A program made the translations under genes and the position numbers. A DNA stretch of 45,409 nt from JBDRNO01 sp043811005 (GTDB lineage: Bacteria > Bacteroidota > Bacteroidia > NORP154): NCBI GenBank assembly GCA_043811005.1, contig JBDRNO010000205.1:1-45409 (forward strand), written 5' to 3'. Below, in pieces: positions 34,401 to 42,000 of the stretch. A model generated the notes under the pieces. It was not told the DNA's origin. It was given only the letters and a program-made list of their open reading frames with translations, and searched no databases. Every line of letters begins with the position of its first letter. Position 1 is the stretch's first letter.

Positions 34401-35814
34401 TATATGGTCCGGGGCATAATCCCGTTGCGGTTGAATCGGTTTGAGAGATAGCATCATTCCATAAATAAGTGTAAGGGGCTGCCCCTCCCGACGGTTCTGC
34501 CGTTGCTGTCCCATCACATATACCGTTACAACTGGTATTAGTCATTGACACCAGTGTGGAAGGGGTTATAATATTTACACTGTCTATAACAACACAGCCA
34601 TTGGTATCAATTACAGTTACCGTATAAGTATCTGCACAAAGCCATGTTGCAACCGATGTAGTCTGTGCATCGGGATCATCCCACAGGTAAGTATATGGCG
34701 GAGTTCCTCCAATTGATACGGCTGTGGCTATTCCATCACATATACCAAAACAAGTCGCATTGGTTATTATAAATAATATAGTTGGTTCTGTAATGGTTAC
34801 GGATGATGTATCTGTACAGCTATTGGCATCAATTATAGTTGCATTATAAGTTCCGGCACACAAATTAGCAGCCGTTGAGTCGGTTTGTGCCAAGGGATCG
34901 CTCCATAAGAAAGTGTATGGCAGTGTTCCGCCTGAAGGTGTTACGACAGCGCTTCCATCACAAGTATCAGCACAACTTACATGCAGAGTATCCGATATGG
35001 CAGATGTCAATGCCGGTGGTTCAATAATTGCAGTGCTTGATATAGTGAAACAACCATTAGTATCGGATATCTGCACAATATAGAGCGCTGCGCATAAGCC
35101 TGTTGCCGTAGAATCGGTTTGTGCCGGAATAAGAGGAGTAAATGTGCTATCCATCCATTGGAAAGAATAAGGTATTGTTCCTCCCGATAGTGTTACATTG
35201 GCAGAGCCATCACAAAGACCATTGCAGGATACATTGGTAACAGGTGTAATGCTGCTTGTCAGGGGCTGTGGCTGTGAGAGGGTTACTTCTGCAGTGGTAT
35301 CACAGCCATTGAAATCTGTTACAATAACAGTATATAATGTGTCGGCACACAAGCCCACTGCTCCGGCAGTCGTATGAGCGAAGAGATTATCCCATTGGTA
35401 AGTATATGGCGAAGTGCCCCCTGAAGGGGTTACGGTAGCCATCCCATTACACAAGCCAAAACACGTGGAATTTGTGCTATCCATAATAGTGGCTGTCAAT
35501 AAAGCGGGTTCATTAATGGCAACTGTATCATAAATTGTATCGGGAACAGCGTCAATTACTCTCACAATATAAATGCCTGCGCATAAGCTATCGGCTATTG
35601 AATCTATTTGGGCGAACGGATCATCCCAGAGATAGGTATATGGTGCAGTGCCTCCTGAAGGGGTTGCCGTGGCAGAACCATCGCAATAGCCATTGCAGGT
35701 TGCATTAGCTGTATTTGTAATTAATACACTTAACGGCTGGGCAAATAAGCAGTTAATACTTAGGATGAAAACAGCCATGACTAAAAGTTGCTTTCGCCAT
35801 GATGAATATTTCAC
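31474..35814 (-). CDS. SprB-repeat adhesin with T9SS type B sorting domain (copy 1)
   Basis: About 1446 aa from the GTG at 35814. ATG alternatives are 35835 and 35778; the open frame reaches 36078, but that part crosses an intergenic hairpin and does not look coding. The chosen start gives the signal peptide KYSSWRKQLLVMAVFILSIN-CLFAQ. It contains 16 SprB-type repeats, almost all of a four-cysteine type (CNGYCDGSATATPSGG ... SLCAGIY ... NGC). An Ig/PKD-like unit (ADAGNDVTICKGESTTLNAS) and a type B sorting domain (VITPNGDDANDIFKIYGIES; ILIFNRWGNIVFSTNEY; end GFVMIHR) close it. It is probably co-transcribed with the PorP/SprF gene behind it. Paralogous to 39048-43457. Confidence 0.87.
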   Translation of the reverse strand: MKYSSWRKQLLVMAVFILSINCLFAQPLSVLITNTANATCNGYCDGSATATPSGGTAPYTYLWDDPFAQIDSIADSLCAGIYIVRVIDAVPDTIYDTVAINEPALLTATIMDSTNSTCFGLCNGMATVTPSGGTSPYTYQWDNLFAHTTAGAVGLCADTLYTVIVTDFNGCDTTAEVTLSQPQPLTSSITPVTNVSCNGLCDGSANVTLSGGTIPYSFQWMDSTFTPLIPAQTDSTATGLCAALYIVQISDTNGCFTISSTAIIEPPALTSAISDTLHVSCADTCDGSAVVTPSGGTLPYTFLWSDPLAQTDSTAANLCAGTYNATIIDANSCTDTSSVTITEPTILFIITNATCFGICDGIATAVSIGGTPPYTYLWDDPDAQTTSVATWLCADTYTVTVIDTNGCVVIDSVNIITPSTLVSMTNTSCNGICDGTATAEPSGGAAPYTYLWNDAISQTDSTATGLCPGPYTVTVTDANGCITIAPVIISEPDIIMSNITDFINVNCSGICDGSASLTASGGTAPYSYLWDDLLTQTDSIADSLCAGTYCVIVTDANGCTDTSCVTIIEPPLLTSSITDTVYTQCSGACDGMATATPSGGTPPYTNIWDDPQAQTDSTAANLCAGTYNVIITDNNGCMVVNTVDVTQPPVLTIGLSSTTPASCNGCDGSASVTISGGTLPYTYLWDPAAGGQTTPTADSLCASTYTVTVTDSNNCIETLAVAIASAGGLISTINNINASCNGVCDGEAIILVSGGVLPYTYAWDSLGIILSTETNSIITGLCAGAGDYTAVVTDNNGCITTAPVIITEPAIFISSITSSTDVTCNGLCDGTATVTPVGGTPPYTYNWLDDLLNPIGQAAPTADNLCAGTYNVVIDDANGCFAVSIITITEPPVLTSTITNSSNAVCGCDGSATATPSGGMAPYTYLWDDPLIQTVSTASGLCAGTYNIIITDANGCITTLAVAITAPGGWAAIIDTSIDVSCNGGCDGEAVVSAPGGVPPLTYAWMNLPADTIAGQTDSIIMGLCAGNYLAVVTDSGGCIATAPVTITEPPALTPVITDTTFVSCADTCDGSATVTPYGGTPPFTYLWDDLFTQTDSTATNLCFGTYNTIVTDANNCTNTSTVIITEPSVLILQTNATCLGICDGEAIAIPLGGTPPYNYLWNDPLTQTDSIATGLCAGTYTIIVNDANGCIVSGSITITFPTAHISQTNASCSNVCDGTATVEPAGGLTPYTYLWDPPVGGQTDSTATGLCAGYYNVTVTDANGCAVAGSIIIDADNASPIADAGNDVTICKGESTTLNASGGGSYIWSPPTGLSCTDCQSPVANPSSSIIYTVIVSNIACSDTDEITVTVEVCLAEIPQVITPNGDDANDIFKIYGIESFPKNKILIFNRWGNIVFSTNEYHNENNHWDGTSNNGSRLPDGTYFYILDLGDGAHPYTGFVMIHR

Positions 35815-36307
35815 GCCACATGGAACTGCCCGCATTCCACTACGCCCGCCTGCCAGCTTGTCCCAGCCTGTCCCGTACCCAAAGGGTCGGGATACCAAAG
35901 ATCGGGAAACAAAGTGGCGGGCAGGCAAGCACAACTTCATAAATATCACGGAGTTTGCATTCAGAAATGTAGATATGGTGGACATTTTCGTAGTACTTTG
36001 ACAAAGAAATTGGTTGTGACCCGTACACGTTATGGTAATTAACCAGTGCTGCTCAAGAAAACAGAAAAACTTCTGCAATTGTTGCGAGTATTGAATAAAA
36101 AAATGTCAAGCCCTTTAATATCCTTCTTTTAATACACAGAAACAGAGTAGTGTTACCACCGTATATACGCCTATAATTTTTTAATCTTAAAAATGCCATT
36201 ATTGCAGTTATAATCAGATGGTTAATAATGTATAATGCTATAAATTGCAGTAAATCATTTTGTATGAATAAAGTAAGGAACATTAAACAATTAAGGATTA
36301 AGTATAT
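35815..36307. other. Non-coding interval with hairpin repeats upstream of the copy 1 adhesin
   Basis: About 490 bp. 35844-35930 holds an intergenic repeat: GCCTGCC near 35848 is inverted as GGCAGGC near 35919, and TCCCGTACCC-AAA-GGGTCGGGA (35871-35892) forms a compact hairpin. The rest is AT-rich. The adhesin promoter should lie here, but I see no good -33/-7 pair. Confidence 0.45.
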
Positions 36308-36553
36308 CTATTTCTTCTCTTTACACTTCTTTTCAATATATTCAATTACCTCTCCGGCTGTAGCAATGTCCAGAGCCTCATTGTCATCAACGACAATATC
36401 AAATTCCTTTTCAAATTCCACAAGAAGCTCTACGATATCAAGACTATCAAAACCTAAATCATCTGAAAATTTTGTTTCAAGTGTAATGTTTTTTTCGTCC
36501 ACACCTGATTTTTCCGCAATGATTGATTTTATTATAGTTACGACATCTTTCAT
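36308..36553 (-). CDS. acpP: Acyl carrier protein
   Basis: An 81-aa carrier of acyl chains. The 4'-phosphopantetheine site is Ser37 in DDLGFDSLDIVELLVEFE, with the acidic helix 2 that docks fatty-acid synthesis enzymes. Length and the final KKCKEKK are ordinary for Bacteroidota ACPs. In this phylum acpP usually stands next to fabF and rnc; here it is isolated among surface-protein genes, 36 bp behind a small secreted protein. It may be a second ACP for a special acylation rather than the housekeeping one. Confidence 0.92.
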   Translation of the reverse strand: MKDVVTIIKSIIAEKSGVDEKNITLETKFSDDLGFDSLDIVELLVEFEKEFDIVVDDNEALDIATAGEVIEYIEKKCKEKK

Positions 36554-36589
36554 AACCTTATCTATTTAAAAAAATCAATTTGTTAGTCT

Positions 36590-37246
36590 TTAAAACTCGA
36601 GAAGTGATATAGTATGATTAATATTATCAGAACCCCAAAAGGAAAAGCTCAAGAGATAATACCCGGGTGAGTAGCCCAGGCTACCTGCACTGAACTGATA
36701 AGAATGTTGACCGGATATCTGCAGTTCATTGGCTATTGTTTGTACTTTAATGCCGTATTGGTTGTAGACTTCTATTAGAACAAAGCCATCTTCAGGTAAG
36801 GTGTATTGTACGTTCGTGTAGCCGGAATAGGGATTTGGAGAAGCAGATAACTCAAACTGAAAAGTTCCGGAACTATCGGTTATGGAGCTGTCTGGATCGG
36901 TTATGGAACTGTCTGGATTCGTATTGTCACAGGGCCCTTCATAGTCTCCGTGTGCCAAATGAGCGTCCAGGGCATTGGGGCTGATGCAGATCGTGTGGGC
37001 ATTGGAAGGATTTCCATGGGGTATGTGGCATATCTCTATTTTATCATTATTACAAGGAGGTGTATTATCATCATCTCCGTCATCATCATCCCCAACTAAA
37101 TATTCATTGGATATCTCTGCACCACTAAGAGAAGTAACATTTCCATTAAAAAAACCAAACATCAATAGTGCAAGAAAAAATGCCCTTAATTTAATAGGGA
37201 AAATTTTTGGCTTATCCCAGGCTCGTGTAAATATTAGTTTTTTCAT
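36590..37246 (-). CDS. Small secreted protein with ICHIPHGNP domain and T9SS-like tail
   Basis: About 218 aa. I choose ATG 37246 over 37282 because AAAGGA stands at ribosome-binding distance before it. It has an N-terminal signal (hydrophobic FFLALLMFGFF) and an Asp-rich stretch (VGDDDDGDDDN). A compact module follows with KIEICHIPHGNPSNAHTICI and HLAHGDYEGPC; its Cys and His pattern occurs in many secreted proteins of unknown role. A Ser/Asp linker with a duplicated DPDSSITD and a C-terminal beta domain (ASPNPYSGYTNVQYTLPEDG ... YYLLSFSFWG) resembling FlgD-like/T9SS type A tails complete it. The very end (ISLLEF) lacks the usual basic finish, so export by T9SS is likely but not certain. Confidence 0.7.
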   Translation of the reverse strand: MKKLIFTRAWDKPKIFPIKLRAFFLALLMFGFFNGNVTSLSGAEISNEYLVGDDDDGDDDNTPPCNNDKIEICHIPHGNPSNAHTICISPNALDAHLAHGDYEGPCDNTNPDSSITDPDSSITDSSGTFQFELSASPNPYSGYTNVQYTLPEDGFVLIEVYNQYGIKVQTIANELQISGQHSYQFSAGSLGYSPGYYLLSFSFWGSDNINHTISLLEF

Positions 37247-37296
37247 AACACATTCCTTTCTTTTTGGTTTTGATCCATTCATTTTTACGTATGCTT

Positions 37297-37304
37297 CAAA
37301 AATA
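37297..37304 (-). promoter_or_regulatory. -7 box upstream of the small secreted protein
   Basis: On the - strand TATTTTTG fits TAnnTTTG, about 50 nt before the ATG at 37246. No clear -33 element is visible. Confidence 0.33.
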
Positions 37305-37366
37305 TGTTATGATATTTATGTAGTCTAATATCTAATTGTTTTGTAGGTGATTGTACTACATTACAA

Positions 37367-39022
37367 TTATTTTCTCTCTAATTCAAAATCATAAGTTACC
37401 CCCTCCCCATCTTTAGGAATTGTTGAAATGTCAGAAAACCTGTCAATATAGCCCTCTTTAGTAATGTAAAGTGAATAATCTCCATCTTGCGAAATCTCAA
37501 ATGAAAATCCGCCGGTTTCAGATGTTTTAATTTCTTTTATTACATCGGCTTCCTTAAACAATTTTACCGATACATCTTTAATGCCTGCCCCATTGCTCGT
37601 CACAACACCTTCTAATTTTATTGAACCGGTTTCTTTTACAGCGGGTGATATTTTAGCAATCTCTTCTTCGGGAACAGTTATTTCTTCTTCTATAATTTTA
37701 GTTTCTTCAACGCCGGCTTCTTCCTTGAATATTTGTTCATCCTCATCCTCTGCTTCAGGTATCATTTCTTCATCTTGTTGTATCTCTTCTTCTATAATTA
37801 CCAAATCTTCAGGTAAAGTATCTGTTGTTGGTATGGTGACGGTTAAAATTGTATCGGAAATTGTTTCTGTTACAATGGAAGTATCCGGAGGAATGGATTT
37901 TACCTCTAAATCTTCAGATACTGTGTCTGTTGATATGGTATCAGTAAAAATTGTATCAGATGGCGCTTCTGTTACTATGGAAGTATCTTCAACGGGAGAA
38001 GGGATGGATTTTGCCTGTATATATTCCTGTAAAGAATCTTTAGTTTGTAAATCTTCCGGTAAGGAATCAATAGAAGCAATTATCTCTTCAATTATTGGTT
38101 CTATTATTTTTTTTCTACCAGGTTCCAATATAATATTATAACTGAACATAATTTCGTGTGAGCCATTGTTGTAGGATGCCAGTTCAGAAATAGTATAATC
38201 GTATGAATATCCTAATTTTATTTTATCTTTAAAACTGTATTGCAAAAGGAAAACTATTGCATCTCCTGTTCTATATGAACCGCCAATAGTGAGCATGTTT
38301 TTATATATAGCGTTTATATTCATGTCTATTTGAATTGGCGAAGATGAAATATATTTTACAAGAAATGACGGCTCAATTTTGATGTTTTCGCCTGTATTGA
38401 TGCTATATCCGCCCGTTAATAAAGAATGTCTGGATAATTGTGCAATAAGTGTTCTGTCATTTTCTGTATATCCTGTATAATTTAATTTGTTTTCAAGAAG
38501 GTGATATAAGGAAACCCCCAAGTAAAATTTGTCAGAATGATAATATATTCCAAATGCGGCATCGGGAGTCATGATGCTTTCTTTGTTTAATGGGAGTGCG
38601 TTATCTAACTGGTCTGTTCTTCTTAAGTTTGGGAAGTCAATTGATTGATTAAATATTCCTCCTTCCAGTCCAAAGGATAATTTTCCTTTAGCGAAATTTA
38701 AATGGTATGAATAGATAGCTGAGATGGAGGTTTGCCCCGTTACCACTATTTTATCATGAATTACCTTTAAGCCAATACCCATGGATTTGGTTTGTATGGG
38801 TGCATGAATACTGAAGATATGTGTTTCCGGTGCGCCATCTATCCCTATTAATTGCTGCCTGTATGCTAATGAGCCGTTGATTATATTTGAATTTCCTGCA
38901 TAAGCGGGATTTATGATCAATCTATTGAACATATATTGGCTGAACAAAGGATACTGTTGAGCAGAAGCACTTTCCAAAAAGATTGTAAAACTTATTATTA
39001 ATATTCCAATGAATTTTTTCAT
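37367..39022 (-). CDS. PorP/SprF-family T9SS protein fused to a C-terminal regulatory-like domain (copy 2)
   Basis: A 551-aa paralogue of 29846-31399. Signal peptide 1-21 (ends ESASA), then the PorP/SprF domain (about 22-305; YPLFSQYMFNRLIINPAYAG, then GGSYRTGDAIVFLLQYSF). A long linker (about 306-465) first repeats a Pro/Asp/Thr pattern (SIPSPVEDTSIVTEAPSDTI) and then becomes strongly acidic (EEEIQQDEEMIPEAEDEDE). A carboxypeptidase-regulatory-like domain ends it (about 468-551; SIKLEGVVTSNGAGIKDVSV, then YSLYITKEGYID). The barrel and C-terminal domains are well conserved against copy 1, while the linker differs in length and makeup. It starts 25 bp behind the adhesin 39048-43457 and is surely in the same operon. 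Confidence 0.9.
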   Translation of the reverse strand: MKKFIGILIISFTIFLESASAQQYPLFSQYMFNRLIINPAYAGNSNIINGSLAYRQQLIGIDGAPETHIFSIHAPIQTKSMGIGLKVIHDKIVVTGQTSISAIYSYHLNFAKGKLSFGLEGGIFNQSIDFPNLRRTDQLDNALPLNKESIMTPDAAFGIYYHSDKFYLGVSLYHLLENKLNYTGYTENDRTLIAQLSRHSLLTGGYSINTGENIKIEPSFLVKYISSSPIQIDMNINAIYKNMLTIGGSYRTGDAIVFLLQYSFKDKIKLGYSYDYTISELASYNNGSHEIMFSYNIILEPGRKKIIEPIIEEIIASIDSLPEDLQTKDSLQEYIQAKSIPSPVEDTSIVTEAPSDTIFTDTISTDTVSEDLEVKSIPPDTSIVTETISDTILTVTIPTTDTLPEDLVIIEEEIQQDEEMIPEAEDEDEQIFKEEAGVEETKIIEEEITVPEEEIAKISPAVKETGSIKLEGVVTSNGAGIKDVSVKLFKEADVIKEIKTSETGGFSFEISQDGDYSLYITKEGYIDRFSDISTIPKDGEGVTYDFELERK

Positions 39023-39047
39023 CCTTTTATTTTGGATTTTATTTATT

Positions 39048-42000
39048 TCACCTGTGAATCATTACATAACCCTGACATTTTTCCTTACCAAGATCAATTA
39101 TATAAAAGTAAGAGCCGTCTGGTAAGCCCTCTCCTCTATTTGATTCGCCCTTCCAGTCATTAGAATATGAGCCCGTACTGAAAACTATGTTGCCCCAGCG
39201 ATTAAAGATCGTTAATTCATTTCCGGGGAAAATATCTAAATTGGGAATTTCAAACTGATCATTTTTGCCATCCTCATTAGGGGTGATCACCTGCGGGATG
39301 GGTTCGATAGTTTCACAATCACAAAATTCAACTCTAACAATTATTGTATCAGTCTTAAAGCATGCCAGGTTTGTAACGGTAACCGTATAAGTGGTGGTTG
39401 ATATTGGGCTGACTTCAGGGCTTTGGCAATCAGTACAGCTTAGTTTAACGGACGGGCTCCAGTTGTAAAAATTTCCGCCACTTGCATTCAAAGTGATGCT
39501 TTCACCTTCGCAAACAGTGGTGTCGTTTCCCGCATCAGCGGTTAGTGGCAGAGTATCAGCAACAATAATAACAGAGCCGGTATCGGAACATCCATTGGCA
39601 TCTGTAACAATTACCGTTTCAACTCCCCCGCATAAGCTATCTGCTGTTATTGTGGTATCGTAATTAGACCATAAATAAATATAAGGAAGTGTGCCCCCTG
39701 TTGGAGCTACTGTCGCATATCCATCACAAGCTGCACCACAGACAGCAGCACTATCGGTTATTTCTGCTATTAATAATGGGGGTTCAGTAATCATTACACT
39801 ATCAATAGCAATACAGCTATTAGCATCCGTAACAGTGACGGAATATGTTCCGCCACATAAGCTGTCGGCAGTAGGGGTGGTATCTCCATTTAACCATGAA
39901 TATGTATAAGGCGAAGCGCCTCCGGTAGCAGTTACTGATGCTTCTCCATCACATCCACCATAACACGGTACATTTATAATATTAGTGATAGCGGATGTTA
40001 AAACCGGTGGTCCTGTGATTGTCACAGTTACGATTGTGTCACAGCCATTAACATCGGTAATTGTTACTGAATTTACCCCTATACACAGACTATCGGCAAA
40101 TGAATCTGTCTGTGAACCGGGATTATCCCAGAAATAAGTATATGGAGATATGCCACCTGATACCATGACGGTTGCCGTTCCATCACATACTCCACCACAG
40201 CTTGCCCCTGTACTGTCATTAATGGTTGCTGTTAATAATGGCGGTTCAGTAATAATTACACTATCCATTGCTAAACAATTATTCGAGTCTATTATAGTGA
40301 TAAAGTATATTCCGGGTGCCAATCCCGTTACACTATGTGTTGTGTCAATTGAACCTAATAGGGTATCACCACTCGTCCACATATAATCAAAGGGCTGGAT
40401 ACCGTTGGTTAAGCTCACTGTTGCACTTCCGCCTGTATCACCAAAACAACTTATGCCTGTATTCCATGTAATACTGGCTGAAAAAGTCGCTGGTTCATTG
40501 ATGTTAATAGGAGGTGTGGTAATGAAACAGCCATCATTATCAATAACTACTGCAAGGTAATTTCCGGCACATAAACCGGATATTGTTGAATCTGTTTCCC
40601 CGGGTATTGAGTCTGGAATAGATAAATCAATCCATGTATAGAAATATGGTGGCGTTCCTTCTGAAGCCGACACTGTTGCTTCTCCATTACAATCACCATT
40701 GCACTGAACATGTTCTACATTAGTAATATTTGCATCCATGTTTGATGTATCCCTGATAGAAACGCTGTCAATAACCGTGCATCCATTGGAGTCAGTTACG
40801 AGTATCCAATAATCCCCTATTCCTAAACTATCTGCGGTTGCCGTATCCGGTTGGGACACTGGCCCCCACAGGTAAGTATATGGAGGGGTACCGCCTACCG
40901 GTGTAGCTGTTGCAGTTCCGGCAGGTAATCCATTACATGAAACATGAGTTGTGTCTGTTATGCTCACTGTTAATTCTGCCGGCTCATTGATCATTATTGA
41001 AGATACTGTGAAACAGCCATTGGCATCGGTTATAGCCACATAATAAGTGGTACCTGCACATAAACCTGTTGCTGTTGTATCTGTCTGTGCAAGAGGATTA
41101 TCCCATAAATAAGCATAAGGCGGTGTTCCTCCTGACGCTGTTACTGTCGCTGTTCCATCACATATACCATAGCAGGAAGCGTCTGTACTATTAGTAATAC
41201 TTGAGGTAAATATAGGTGGTTGGGTAATTGTTAAAGGTGTTGTAGTAATACATCCATTATTGTCGGTAATTACAGCATTGTAATTTCCGGCACATACGCT
41301 GACTATTATTGAATCTGTTTCTCCGGGGATCGGTACCCCGAGTGAATCCTCCCATGAATATGTATAAGGAAGCGAGCCGCCCGACACCGTTACTGTAGCT
41401 AGTCCATCACATACCCCGGCACAGCTTGTGTTTGTTGTATCGCTTATAGCGGATGTTAAGTTGTCAGGGCCGGTAATTATTACACTTAATGTTGAATAAC
41501 AACCATTTGCACCAGCTACTGTTGCCGTATAAGTTCCTGCACATAAACCGGTGGCTGTTGAATCAGTTTGAGCTGGTGTTGTATCCCATGTGTAAGTATA
41601 TGGCGGGATACCCCCTGCAGGTGTCGCTATTGCAGCACCTGTACATATATCACCACAATTAATATGAGTAGTATCAGTGATGCTTACTGATAATGCAGAT
41701 GGTTGTGTTATTGTAATGGTAGCCGAATCGGCACAACTGTTTGAATCATTAACAATGACTTTATAAGTACCGGCAGGCAAGCCGGCAGGATCAGCGATGC
41801 TATCGCTAAGAGCGATAGTATCGCTTAACGTCCATGAATAAGTATAAGGAGCAACACCACCAATAGCAGTGGCTGTAACAGTGCCAGTTGAATCCCCGTT
41901 ACACAGTACATTTGTTGAGTCGGTGATGTTTACAGATAAGATGGTTGGCTGTGTTATTGTAACGGTAGCTGAATCAGTGCAACTATTGGAATCATTAACA

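Noticed and set aside
35815..36078. N-terminal extension of the copy 1 adhesin up to 36078
   Set aside because: The extension crosses intergenic hairpin repeats, has no signal-like sequence and precedes a good signal peptide; the paralogue starts directly with its signal peptide.
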